NCBI GenBank assembly: GCA_003427395.1
Contig: BFEA01000084.1
Location: 1,097,838 to 1,136,004 of the forward strand
Length of the DNA stretch: 38,167 nucleotides
Direction: 5' to 3'
Origin: Chara braunii
Lineage: Eukaryota; Streptophyta; Charophyceae; Charales; Characeae
Numbering within the stretch: position 1 is the stretch's first letter; each line of letters opens with the position of its first letter. Both the position numbers and the translations under genes were made by a program. The notes under the pieces are model-generated. The model saw only the letters and a program-made list of their open reading frames with translations. It did not search any database and was not told the DNA's origin. This document shows, in pieces, positions 1 to 10,013 of the stretch.

Positions 1-200
1 TCTATTGGTGGGGAGCATCACCTGCTGGAAAACGGGTCCAGCGTCCCTTATATAGAAATTTACAAGAAGAATTTGAGAACCGTGGTTTTGAGGCCTGCCA
101 GCATTGATTACCCTGTATCCCAGGGGATTGACCGAGCAGGTATATCTGATATGTCTCTCTTTTTGCATCACCTGCTGGAAAATGGGTCCAGCGTCCCTTA
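1..200 (-). repeat. SINE-A copy 1 (partial, cut by window edge)
   Basis: The family is defined by a box, read on the minus strand as GGACGCTGGACCCGTTTTCC followed by AGCAGGTGATG and ACCAATAGA, which recurs at 7078-7124, 10213-10260 and 26624-26672. Here it lies at 1-50 on the minus strand, so its poly(A) end falls outside the window. A second partial copy of the box at 165-200 matches 15-50 at 35 of 36 bases, 150 bp apart, which suggests an internal duplication. Segments at 93-108 (CCAGCATTGATT-like) and 130-141 (GACCGAGCAGG) are also seen in the copies near 9880-10160 and 26735. No protein is encoded. The SINE assignment is inferred from copy number, poly(A) tails and lack of coding capacity. 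Confidence 0.6.
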
Positions 201-575
201 TGCTTGATAATATTGGACTTCGGCGAAAACTCAGGGTAGGAGCATCTTCACCTCGCATCCGGCGCCAAATCTCTGCTATTATTTACAAGCTCCATTGCCC
301 CTCCGTCTGTCAGTAATTACCTGTGCTGCTGCTATTTCCAGGCTCCTCTGACCCCTCCTTATCTATCCATCATTCATCCTCCATACCACTGTGTTTCTAC
401 CAGGCAATTAGAGAAGGGGGAGGGGGGGGATCTGGGAAGTCTTCAAACGGCTTTAGGGGGATGGCCGCATCTACACTAGTCCAGTTTTTAAATATAAGAC
501 AGTAATCTCTTACTATCTCTCTTCGTCCTTGGTCCGGCCCTGGTTCAGGGGGTTCCCCTTTCCATTCAACCTTCC
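201..575. other. No recognisable gene; right flank of SINE-A and LINE-1 breakpoint
   Basis: Holds a G-rich run near 415-430 and otherwise unremarkable sequence. LINE-1 coding similarity (minus strand) fades at about 576, and no reverse transcriptase follows, so the 3' two thirds of LINE-1 ORF2 are missing and the junction lies in or next to this interval. Confidence 0.4.
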
Positions 576-1649
576 CTATCCTCCCCCCATCAGGTCCATT
601 AGTCTTGCTTTCTTTTTGTGTGTGACCATCTGGACAAAATAGGAATCAGTGTTTTTCTTCTCCATGCTTTCAATTGTCCTTTTCAAGAGGATTTCTTTAT
701 ACTTGCGGTTGACCGCCTTCACACGGGAAATGAGATTTAGCTGGTTTGAGATGAGTGTTAATCCTTTGTCCAGCCACAAACCATCATTAGTAAACAGATT
801 GGTGTTACTTCTCCATTCCTCCCATGTTTTCCAAACCCAGTCTACAATACCTGGGTCATCTAGAACATGTTGGCTTAGTCTGAACAGTCCTTTCCCTCTT
901 GTGATATTGATACCTAGGTTCATAGAGATTGAGACTGGTTTGTGGTCTGAGAGGGGGTGTGTGGTTAATTTTGCCTTGTTCACCAGCTGTAGTGCGGGTT
1001 CGTTAATCAGGAATAGGTCTAGTCTGTGCATTGTTAGTGGATTCTTTTCTGAGACCACATTAGAAGACCATGTGTAAGAAATATCGCTTGGATGGAGAAC
1101 CCAGAAGGGATCGAACAGGCATTGGTCTACCATGAGGTCATTGAGTGCTGCTGATTCTCCAGGGTGGGATAGAGGTGTGGTAGAGTCTATCTCCGGGTTG
1201 GGGACTGTATTCCAATCCCCACCCACAATAATGTACCCTGATGTGGGGATGAGTTGCTTTATAGAGTTGATGAAATCAGACTTCCCAGAGTGGTCCGCAG
1301 GGACGTAGACCGAAATGAAAGTCCAAGGTTGACCGTTCAGCTCCAGTTTTACCCAGCACCAAAGTCCTGTCGGGTCCGACCCGGTTTCTGTTATAGTATT
1401 TGCTAATCTCTTGTGTATTAGGATACCAGTACCCCCTCTCGTCCCCTGGGCTGGGGCCCAAAGCTGAGGACCGCTCCACCATGTCGGCATGGAAGCAAGC
1501 CTTTCTTCACTCAACTTTGTTTCCTGCAGCAGCATGATCGAAATGTGGCACGAATATACCCAGCTTTTTACCCTCGCCCTTTTTTACCTACCGTTGTTGT
1601 CCACCAATCCTCTTACATTCCAAGAGGCCACTGAAAGCCTACCGTCCAT
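576..1649 (-). pseudogene. LINE-1 ORF2, APE-type endonuclease domain only
   Basis: This is the apurinic-like endonuclease of a non-LTR retrotransposon, which nicks target DNA to prime reverse transcription. I place the start at ATG 1649-1647, because that frame gives the family's opening motif WNVRGL. An in-frame TAA at 1586-1584 (codon 22) then interrupts it. From the next ATG (1535) the catalytic landmarks are all present: LQETKL (E5), GGDWN (D107, N109), YTW (155-156 region), HRLD (R171, D173) and SDHK (S196-D197-H198). The endonuclease fold therefore looks complete apart from the one stop. The frame ends at 576 in a degenerate linker and no RT is found further left. This is 3' truncation, unlike the usual 5' truncation of LINEs, and points to later deletion or rearrangement. 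The ATG overlaps the end of ORF1 by 11 nt. Confidence 0.88.
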
Positions 1650-3757
1650 TTGCTGCAGTCTCCTGCAGCCCTTCTTGGATAGGCTCCTGCTGCATTCCCT
1701 TCATGTTTTGGGCTTGGATCAGACTCGGTACATCCCACAGGAGTTTTGTGGATTCCAATATGAACTTTGAAAAAACGGAGCGTTCTTTTGGAATGTGGGA
1801 GTCTAAATCAGCGATCATAGCATCTCCCAGGATCCCGTCCCCCAGAGAGGGGTAGAAGCGTTCTTTGACGTTGCTTCTTTTGAACCAAGAGACCGGTGCC
1901 CAAAATAGACCCTTGTCAGCCATCTGAGGATCTGTACCCGGGGCCTGGACCTCTTTCAGGCACAGGCTGAGAATGGGGTGGGTTTTGCCTGATTGCCCTT
2001 TTATGTAAATCGAAGTACATGGCATTGCTGAAATCAGTCTTACGAAATATCTTTTATCCAGCATTTTCCTTGCAGAATTCATAAACTCATTTGGGTGTGG
2101 GAATGTGTTGGTTGTGAGAGAGGGGAGAAAAAGATAATTGTTGTCAGTCTGTTGAAGCAACAGCAAGGTAGTTTGGTTGCTTTGCTTAAAGATCAGTGGG
2201 TCTAGGACATACGCAGTGTCCTGACTGGCTGATGGGGTGAACGGGCCCAACAGTTGGGGGGTCTGTGTGTGTTGAACTTCCTGTGCCACTGTGCCCATAG
2301 TCTCATCCTCTATGCGAGGCTTCTTTCGTGGTTTTGCAGTTTGCAACGGTACACTCCCCGTCGGATCTTTGACAGCGCCTGCGTTTCCTTTGGCTGGGGT
2401 GGTAGTCATTGCGCTCAGAGCAGAGCCCACCGGTGCAGGGCCCGCTGCATCTGGGCCCTGCTTTCCATCCTTTCCTGCCTGAGTAATCGCCAACAGTCCG
2501 TTACCACCCTGGGGGCCCAGTGGGTGATATCTGCGGCTGATGGGGTGAAGCCACCGCCCCCTGCTATCTGGTATCCACTGCGCCCCGCTCCCATCCCTGC
2601 AGGTGCACCCTGATGAGGAACCTGAGTGGGACGCCACGCAGGTTTGCTTCCCCCTGCGGGTTTGGAACCCAGGGGCGTGTCTGTGTTTGAGTTTCCCCAT
2701 CCTGGGGCAGGTTGAAAAGTTCCCATTGGAAAAACACTTCCTTGTTTCCATTGAGAACCTTTCTTCCTGAGAGCTTGTTGGTGGGAGGTAGCATTTGAGG
2801 ATGATTGGTGTTCCCAGCTACTCCTCCACGAGTGGGAAGTGCCTTGGTAAGATGAAAACTTGGGTTGGGAGAACTGTCGTCCAGGCGGAGAGTTGCTCCT
2901 TGTGTTGTTCCAGCTCTCTGATTTGCTGTCTTCGTTGGAGTGCCCATACCTGTTGCAATAGTCACAGAACGGACATTCCTCCTGTATGTGGTCGTACCTG
3001 TTGCAGCTTGTGCACCACGGGGTGTTAGAGTTCACGAGGTCAGCTATCAAATAATCATATTCATCCCATACCTTCAAACGGGATCTGAAACACTCTTCAG
3101 CGCTGGGATGGAGGTGATATTTCAGATTGTCTAGCTTCGTGTCTTCCGGTCAGCGATCCAGGGGAATTCTTGGATGATTTTCCCCATTGCTGTTTCCAGT
3201 CCAGTGCGGATGTAGACAGAACCAGCGATGGGAAATCGCATTGCCATCACCCAATAGTTATTTCTTTTGTCCTCATCCCTTTTCTTTTGCCATTCTGCTT
3301 TGGGCAGCCATTGACGAAAAAAGACAAAATTTCATTTATTACCTGTTTTGAATTTCATCTTTTTTTTTGTGTTCAGCAACCATTGCACCACTTTCATATT
3401 CTTAGCAACGTATGCAATCTGGACTTTGCCTTCCATATGTGCCGTTCCCTTCTCAGAGGCAAGCTCTTCCTCTGTCATTACAAATTCTTCCAAATATCGC
3501 CCTAAATCAAATTTCTTATCATTCGACCAATTTTTCGTTTCTCCTTGGAAAACGATCGAAACTGTCATCTGCTTCAAGAAATCATTCTGTGCTTTTTGAA
3601 AAGTTTCATTCGGTCTGACTTCAATGCAGTCTTCATCTTCATCGATCGTTGTTTCCACGTATTCAGAGACGTCTTGTGATACGTGGTCTATGAACCAGCC
3701 TTTCATTATTTTTGTGAGCTTTTGGGTTTCCTCTCCGCTGTGAATGGTGTTGGTCAT
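1639..3757 (-). pseudogene. LINE-1 ORF1, nucleic-acid-binding protein with zinc knuckles (frameshifted)
   Basis: ORF1 proteins coat LINE RNA in the ribonucleoprotein. Three frames cover this one: 3757-3332 (ATG in a CAAA-ATG context, acidic N-terminal part), about 3160-2510, and about 2520-1639 ending in TAG at 1641-1639. The middle part has a CCHC knuckle, CTSCNRYDHIQEEC, followed by CDYCNRYGHSNEDS, a second knuckle whose last Cys is Ser. A Gly/Pro/Gln/Ser-rich linker follows. The frame change near 2510-2530 falls in a GGGGG/CCC run, so it could be decay or a sequencing error. The C-terminal third (PRKKPRIEDE basic patch, then about 170 residues) is not recognised. The stop overlaps the ORF2 ATG. 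The N-terminal part may be an RNA-binding fold, but no motif proves it. Confidence 0.75.
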
Positions 3758-5500
3758 TTTGTGTTCTTGCGCGTGCCCGTGCGTTCCTTTCCTTTCCTTG
3801 TGAGATTGTCAGATGTACAACAATCCAATACGAGTCTCAAATACTTTTGATCAGGGTGGTTAATGTGTAAGTGAGTATCGTCTATTGGTGAGAGCGGTCT
3901 AAAATCTTGTCGGGTTAGTTGTGTGAGTTCGTTATCGGGAGAGGGAGAATGCCAGAGTGTTGGAGAGGTTAGTTAGTTGTGGTAGATCTAGAGCGGATAG
4001 GATGTCAATGGGAGAGGAGTATCTAAGGGGTAGGGGTTAGAGAAGCTAGGGTGCCGACCGGGAGGCGAAGGGGGCCATTCGGAACCTTCCGTGTCAGATT
4101 TGAGGGAAACAGGGGGGGTCTGACAGCGAAGCGTTATTGGGTACGAATCTGGGCCGCTTCGGCGTCGGCCGGGGTTGGACGGGTCTGTGTACCGTGCCTC
4201 GGTAGGGCGGAAAGCGTCGCTGTCGGCCGATTCCCGGTACTACTATTACACATAAAAGAACAAACGAAATGATCGGGTGAGTGGGCCCAAAAGGAGTGGG
4301 GTTAGGGGCTCAGAGGCTGCGCAGGGTATAAATATGGGGAGGGTGGAGGGAGAAATAGGTAAGAATCCGTTTCGTTCGAGTGGGGTGGGACTAGATTTTA
4401 CTGACTGTTGGTTAATAATTCTGGATGTAGATCGGTTTTGGGAGAGCGGTGGCGGGTGCGGTCTTATTCGGGGTTCTTCGACCGGGATTATAATGCGTAG
4501 GCGGTGGAGGTTGAAGTAGGGGATAGTGGGAGAGAGGTAGGCCCAGATGAAGCGAAAGAGACCAAAAACCTATTACACGAAAAGTACAAAATTTATACCC
4601 AGACGGGGGAGGGCAATGGGAGCAGCCAATGAGTGGGCTGGGGAATATTGTTTTCAGCAGTATCTGTGGGGAGGGAGGATTCTGTTCCCAATCCCGAAAA
4701 GGGCAATTCGGGAAAGGAAAAGGGAATGTGTGCTGCTTGGAATTATATGCCAGGACGGGAGAGGTAATGAGTAGGGAGATAATGGGGAGGGGATGGATGT
4801 AGAAGGATCGAAAGAAAGGACAGACGCTCGTTAATTGAGTGAGAGGACGGGATTTATATCCTACCCGGGGAGGACAATGAGAGACGCCGGGAGGGTTGGG
4901 GGATACTGTTTATAGTAATATCTAGTGGGGGGACTCAGTCCCCTTAGCACTGAAGGCAAGTCAGAAGATGAAAGAAGTGTGGCTGAATGCGGACAGGAAA
5001 GGGTGTTGAGTGGGGGTAGATGGAGGAGAGATTTGGTTACTGTCGGCAGGTCTTCCGTCCTCCTGTGGGAGGAAAGGAAAATGTCACTCTCACCACCGGT
5101 TGTAGTCGTGGCCAAGGAGAACCTGGATGTGATCTTCGACAGAAAAGGAAAGCGGCAATCCGGCAGTCTTCAGTAACTCCAGAGGAGTGGAGGCATCGGC
5201 GTTGTTACAAGCCCCGAAAGTACTTGGGTGACGGACTGTAGCGGAACGCCCTGCAGGGCGTTACACTGGTAATTCTGGATAATTCTGGTAATAATGCCTG
5301 GGTACGGGGACGGTGGTTTCCACGAAGACGAAGTTACCAACCCAGTGAACACACGTGTTGGGGTTAACTTCTCCTCATAACCTTCTTCCCTACGAAGAGA
5401 AGGCAGGATAGCTATGGAAAACGAAGCAACCTAGCAGGAGCCACACGAACAGCGCAGGCGACGAAGCGCTGCTGAGGTCACATGCCGGTCCGTCCCCTCC
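3758..5500 (-). other. Probable 5' flank/UTR of LINE-1, purine-rich on plus strand, with diverged repeats
   Basis: No convincing gene: the open frames are short, in shifting frames and show no motifs. Lying upstream of the ORF1 ATG, this is where a LINE 5' UTR would be. A motif like TTATAYCCAGACGGGAGAGG-NAATGAG occurs in degenerate form near 4591-4625, 4742-4772 and 4852-4880, each followed by G-rich text. These look like old tandem monomers. A weaker relative sits near 4325 (GGGTATAAATATGGGGAGGG), which also contains a TATA-like string. Where the LINE ends on the right is not visible. Confidence 0.35.
5245..5262. repeat. 18-bp perfect palindrome
   Basis: AACGCCCTGCAGGGCGTT equals its own reverse complement. 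It is followed directly by a short tandem AATTCTGGAT/AATTCTGGTA at about 5271-5292. No coding context. It could form a cruciform, or be a protein-binding site or an element end. Confidence 0.75.
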
Positions 5501-5509
5501 AGCGTCATT

Positions 5510-5820
5510 TTTTCTTTTTCTTTTTCTTTTTTTTTGGGGGGGGGAGTGGGGCGGGGAGAGAATTCGTACTGTACTGTATGAAGGGGAAAAAAAAAAAAAA
5601 AAAAAAAATCATGTGTATGGACATCGTGATTTAAAATTAAAAAAAAAAGAAAAAAAAGAAGGATTATCGGCCTCGCTCCACTACTCTAGAAATGTGCACA
5701 ACGAGAGTAGTGGAGCGAGGCCCTATGTTGGAGTTTCATCTCTACCTCTACATCTGATAGATCAACGGCGAGAGATCAACGATTCCCTCGCCGGGCTTGT
5801 CAAAAGTAAGAAAAAAAACT

Positions 5821-5851
<31 letters not shown>

Positions 5852-5985
5852 TTGGGTCGAGTATTCAAAGCATAGAGCATAAGCTAAACTGGCTGAGGCT
5901 GCCAGGATAACTCCGGCCTCGCCCTATTTGTTTTGCAATATATATTCATACTTTCCAAAAAAAAAAAAAAAAAAAAAAAAAACTT
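5510..5985. repeat. Cluster of poly(T)/poly(A) tracts
   Basis: A (CTTTTT)n-like tract at about 5511-5536 runs into a G run, followed by A tracts at about 5587-5608, 5638-5660, 5825-5849 and 5957-5982. Successive A tracts with unrelated sequence between them are typical of stacked retroposon tails, but no bodies could be assigned. Confidence 0.55.
5669..5722. repeat. Perfect 19-bp inverted repeat, 16-nt loop
   Basis: The left arm 5669-5687 (GGCCTCGCTCCACTACTCT) is an exact reverse complement of 5704-5722. The arms are GC-rich while the flanks are A-rich. No T run follows on either side as a bacterial terminator would need, and the setting is eukaryotic. A short element's ends or a hairpin RNA are possible. 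Confidence 0.9.
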
Positions 5986-6145
5986 CCGCTAATATGAACG
6001 CCATAGCTTTTGTCTTTTCCTAATTTGGTGAGCGGTACGACAAGGTCCCCTGTCCTGATATGCAAATCGCCCGCTCGATTTGGTTATCGACGTGCGTATA
6101 AATACCCTCCTTTCTATCACCCGAATGCAACGCATGGGTATTCAG

Positions 6146-6700
6146 GGGCCTACCGCAGTTTGTAAGGCACGCAAGTAGCATTCAGGCAGTCTCGAGTTCA
6201 ATCCCCATTGGCATCATGCACCATCCTAGGCAAAGCTTGGTGCCTGCCTCCAACTGGAGGGGAGGTACGCCACTGGCCCATGGAAGATGTCGCTGGGGTA
6301 GGGGTCCGGGGGTCCGTCATTGAGCAGAGAATGCTGATGTTCGTAGGGGGAGGCGACAGGACGGGAGGCACAGCCACTGGCCCAGCAAAGAAGCTCGGTG
6401 GGAAAGGGGTCCGGAGGCGAGGCACAGTGACTGGCCCATCGAAGAAGCTCGGTCCTGATGCTATCGGCTGACCCCTGGCCAGTATCGCCCACCTGCCGGT
6501 TGGGCACAGTGCCGACATGTTGCCTAGTTAGAGGCTTGAAGTCAGGCTGAAGCTCGGTCCTGATGCTATCGGCTGACCCCCGGCCAGTATCGCCCACCTG
6601 CCGGTTGGGCACAGTGTCGGCATGTTGCCTAGTTAGAGGCTTGAACTCAGGATGGCTACAGGGTTCCCTGTAGTACTATAATGATAATAAAAAGGGGCCT
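6146..6700 (+). repeat. tRNA-derived SINE-like unit with internal tandem repeats
   Basis: GTTCAATCC at 6196-6204 fits the Pol III B-box core GWTCRANNC exactly. TACCGCAGTTTG at 6151-6162 is a degenerate A box 45 bp upstream, a normal spacing. The tRNA acceptor stem does not close, so this is a tRNA-like head, not a tRNA gene. The body repeats a unit around CACTGGCCCA-NN-GAAGA (about 6261, 6375, 6428) and then a 105-bp block twice. It ends in an A-rich stretch after GTACTATAATGATAATAAAA, next to a small GGCCT-GAA-AGGCC hairpin near 6695. The 3' boundary is uncertain. Confidence 0.55.
6444..6653 (+). repeat. Two-copy 105-bp tandem repeat
   Basis: 6444-6548 and 6549-6653 are nearly identical, differing at only a few positions (for example CCCCTGG/CCCCCGG and GCCGACA/GTCGGCA). 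The high identity implies a recent duplication inside the SINE-like body. Frames open across it by virtue of the duplication and show no protein motif. Confidence 0.92.
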
Positions 6701-6960
6701 GAAAGGCCTTCTTGTCGGATTTGACAGGTGATTGAACTGATTGGGCAACACAAAAAAAAGACAAAAAAGAAGGAATGCATTGGTGGCCATATTGTGGCAA
6801 TAATTTACACGTGGTTTACTATGGAGGAACTCCATTTCAGTACGAGCTTGCACTGCTCCAACAATAAACTTTACACTTGGGGCCTCTGTCCACTACTCAG
6901 CAACTGTGCAAAATGGGTATGAATCTTCTGCTAGAACATGGGGAGATACACCACCATGCA

Positions 6961-6966
6961 TTTTTG

Positions 6967-7006
<40 letters not shown>

Positions 7007-7127
7007 GAAACAGCCCGGCCGGTTGCTAGGGGTGCTGATGAGTGCAGTCACCGCTAGCACCCTTGGGGGAGGCTCCATCTATTGGTGGGGAGCTGCACCT
7101 GNTGGAAATCGGGTCCAGNGTCCCAAT
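6961..7127 (-). repeat. SINE-A copy 2, complete poly(A) end
   Basis: On the minus strand the family box (7124-7078) is followed by GGAGCCTCCCCCAAGGGTGCTAGC and then a long poly(A), seen as about 38 T on the plus strand at 6967-7005. The order box, GCTAGCACC segment, poly(A) is the same as in the copies at 10213-10347 and 26529-26672. Two Ns fall inside the box. Confidence 0.7.
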
Positions 7128-7394
7128 TTACAATATAGGAAGTGAGGATATCATAGTTTGTCATCTATTGTGTCTTGTACTGTACTGCACTTGTGGATGT
7201 CTTCCCTGACGATGTGAAGTATGTCATCTGTTGTTTCCCTTGGGCTGTGGGCTTTCTTCTTTTTTGGTCCTGGTCACTGTTATCCCTTGGAGCTGCTAGT
7301 AACCCCTTCCCATCATAGAGACCATCTTTCATTCGCCCAGCCCTAGTAAGTTTTTTGTGCATGTGGTGAGTAGTGGGGCGAGGCTGTGACGCCC
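7128..7394. other. No recognisable feature
   Basis: Unremarkable sequence between the SINE-A copy and the diverged repeat. Short frames on both strands lack motifs. Confidence 0.3.
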
Positions 7395-7830
7395 AACCTC
7401 ATGCCGAACGCGACTTTCTGTTTCGGAGTGGGAGCGGGCCCGGAAGTGCATAAAAAGGTGTGCCAAGGATTTTAGGAAAGTGGGGGTGGAGTCCCAGGTA
7501 GGAACTGAGATCTCCAGTGTCAAGTTCTGGACAGAAGTGCACGTGGTTCAGCGCGGTACCACGTGTTATGATCTATGCCCCCTAGAGCCAGGCGGCTAAT
7601 TCCGCCGGCCTCGTCGCCTGGGGCGGGCTCGTATTTTATGCACCGTGGGAATGCATTGGGTGTCTCTTTGTTCCACTACCTGTCGTCTGCGGGTTTCGCA
7701 AACTTCGGAATCTGTCGTGGACGGCCTCAGCCAGAGGTGTGTTCTCAGTGCTCCTCTTCGGAACGGGTTCGCCGGATGAGTCCTGCGGCCCAGTAGGTGT
7801 AGTAGTGCTGGCACTCAGAGCACGGCCTTT
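7395..7830. repeat. Diverged repeat, copy 1
   Basis: Matches 8235-8710 in the same order at several points: GTGTGCCAAGGATTTTAGGAAA (7458) against GTGTGCCAAGGATTTTTGGGAAA (8333); TGACGC-CAACCTCA (7387) against TGACGCTGAACCTCA (8248); and AATCTGTCGTGGACGGCCTCAG (7709) against AATCTAACGTGGAACGCCTTAAC (8624). A minus-strand stretch near 7840-7790 also weakly resembles the LINE-1 ORF1 linker at 2440-2390 (ALSA-TTTP), so part may be an ORF1 relic. Function unknown. Confidence 0.5.
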
Positions 7831-8234
7831 GAGGCCAGTAGGGGCTATTGCATTCCAGGGGACGACTGTTAGATGGTGGTAGGGAAGGAGGAGATAAAAT
7901 GGAGGAAAGTTGGTTTCAATGGCGACGACTCCACGTAATACTGGTGGTTGCGCGTGTCGGGGTAATCCGGGATTCGAGGGTTTTGTCCTAATATGGCCCG
8001 TTGGAAGTCCCATGCACACAGTCGGTCGCTTTCAGTTTGGTAGGGAAATACCGAAAGCCTTAATTTCTATCGACGAGAGAGGTGCTCGGTTTCCCAGTAC
8101 CTTAGTTACTTGCGGTCCCTCAGACAGTTGCGGTCAGTGATCCAAAATGGAATGTTGATGTCCATATCGCGCGAGGGAATTTCAATTCATACATCTAGTC
8201 GTTCGGGGTGCAACCTGGTTGGAGACGGATTATG

Positions 8235-8710
8235 CAGACACACGTGTGTGACGCTGAACCTCACCCCATGTGCTGTCTTCCATTCGGAGTGTTTAAAATT
8301 GCGAAAGGGGCCCCAAAAAGGCAGCAAGATGGGGTGTGCCAAGGATTTTTGGGAAATTGAGTGCGGGGACACGGACATAACCGAAATCCCCTGTGTCGGT
8401 CCGACTTAGTAAGTAAGGGGAGAAGGGGGAGGGTCCGTCATCGCGCGGGTTTGAGGGAGAAGAAGGCGTGCGTGGGACTCACGGCGCGGGGAAATTCAAT
8501 CCAAAAAGTATCGTTGAACTTCCTATCGAGCCGTCTCTTTTCGTTTCGCGTGGAAGGGGGCGGGCACGTACTTGGTATCCCGTTTCCGGGTCAAGTCCCG
8601 ACGCCGCTCATTACACAACTCTGAATCTAACGTGGAACGCCTTAACTGAGTGGTTCTTTCCTTATGCTCATCTTCATATCGTACTCGGTAGTGAAAGCCC
8701 TTCGATTGGT
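8235..8710. repeat. Diverged repeat, copy 2
   Basis: Partner of 7395-7830, offset by about 870-915 bp. The identity blocks are separated by dissimilar text, so the pair is old. A pair of this length and spacing could be remnants of long terminal repeats or an old tandem duplication. No coding sequence is recognised between them. Confidence 0.5.
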
Positions 8711-9784
8711 AACGCTCGAAGCGGCGACAATCGCTGCACAGAGTGTTGGGTCAATGGGGCGCTACTGCCGACCAGGAGATGACGATTAGCTCATTGAAAG
8801 GCAAAAGCAACGAATAAAGCGGAAAGTGTGTGTCCACAATAACAAAACCAGCACCGACAAATCCAGAGCACCGAGTTTCAGGAGGTAAGTAGTATCTTCC
8901 GCCGATCTTGGCGACGACTTCTCATACGTCCCACTTGCATACACGTGTCCTCTTCTCGTTATATGGGAAGGGGCGTGGCGGGGATGCGAGAGGTCGGCGC
9001 CCAGTCGGCTTGGGACAATCGGTCCACAAGGCAATAGCGAAATCCTATCTAGCATGCATCCCACATGTCAATCACAACGATCCTACGATCTAGTCAGAGA
9101 CAAGTCCACCAGGCAATCGTCTTATCATACAGGCATTCTCATTCATTTCCCACAGACATTCATCAAAGAAGGTGCAAAAATGGCAGCCACAGATCACTCA
9201 GTTCTCCGTGTGCTCTACACCCCTGCCTCGTTATCCCCGTGACTAATTAAGCGTCAGCAAAAACAACCATCTCATTCCTCGTGCACAATAGATCGACAAG
9301 CATCCATAATCGTTCATGTCATAGAGGGAGAGAGAAGGGAGGAAAAAACATGGAGCAGACAAGATAGATTACACGAAGATCCGATGATGAAAAAGAGTTT
9401 CCGGCTTAACTAGCATCGAACTGGTTGGGCAATGAGAACGGGGGTTGGATCCCATTTGTCCAATGGGACGACAAGCCTGCCCAGAAATGCGACCGGGACA
9501 AGTTCAGAAAAGATTGCTCCATCAACTTCGGAGACTGGACTACGGTGGGACAGGAGATACCACTACGACCACCTACAGATTTCCCCGACCCATTTCCACC
9601 CCACCAGCTGGCGATGGTCGACATGCAATGGTACGATGCAGAATGAGAAAGGTCTCACGCAGGACTAAGGACCGACAAGCCCAGGGGGTTGACATGCAGC
9701 ACATGGAAACATCGGCAAGGATTCATAGTTGACAAGAAAGCACGACTGCTCAGACGGTCCGGTGCAGTCTAAAGAAGCGGAGGG
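8711..9784. other. No recognisable gene
   Basis: Read on both strands without finding domain motifs. Several overlapping frames open at 9406-9732 in all phases, the mark of low stop density, not of coding. No long repeats noticed. Confidence 0.3.
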
Positions 9785-10010
9785 CCTTCAAAACCCTGCA
9801 TACCTCCTGGTGGTTGATGCAAGGCGAAGAGATATTATCCTCCCCCCTCAACAACCTGCACAGTTAAACCTTTGGAGGACAGAGCAATCAATGCTGGCAG
9901 GTCGGTCCTCAATCTACGGTCCAAACATCTTCTTAAACTCCCTCTTGATTCACTGTGTATAGGGGACGCAAGACCCGTTTTCTAGCAGGGGACGACGGTC
10001 CCTTGGATGT
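9785..10010 (+). repeat. SINE-A copy 3 (5' part only)
   Basis: Shares in order with copy 4: GCAAGGCGAAGAG (9818 against 10084), ATCAATGCTGGCAGG (9887 against 10149), and GGGACGC-AGACCCGTTTTCTAGCAGG (about 9962-9988 against 10213). It stops after the box without the GCTAGCACC segment or poly(A), so it is truncated at its 3' end just before copy 4 begins. Confidence 0.6.
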
Positions 10011-10013
10011 TCG

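Noticed and set aside
2610-2617. CTGATGAG box as a hammerhead
   Set aside because: Lies in the LINE-1 ORF1 linker; no stem II or GAAA follows.
6146-6216. Functional tRNA gene
   Set aside because: The B box is good, but the A box is degenerate, the acceptor ends do not pair and the T arm is poor; better read as a SINE head.
7035-7042. CTGATGAG box as a second hammerhead
   Set aside because: No GAAA after a stem II and no stem I. It is a drifted form of the SINE-A segment GCTGGTAAGAGC seen in other copies.
9406-9732. Coding gene at 9406-9732
   Set aside because: Four overlapping frames are open on both strands with no shared motif; low stop density, not coding evidence.
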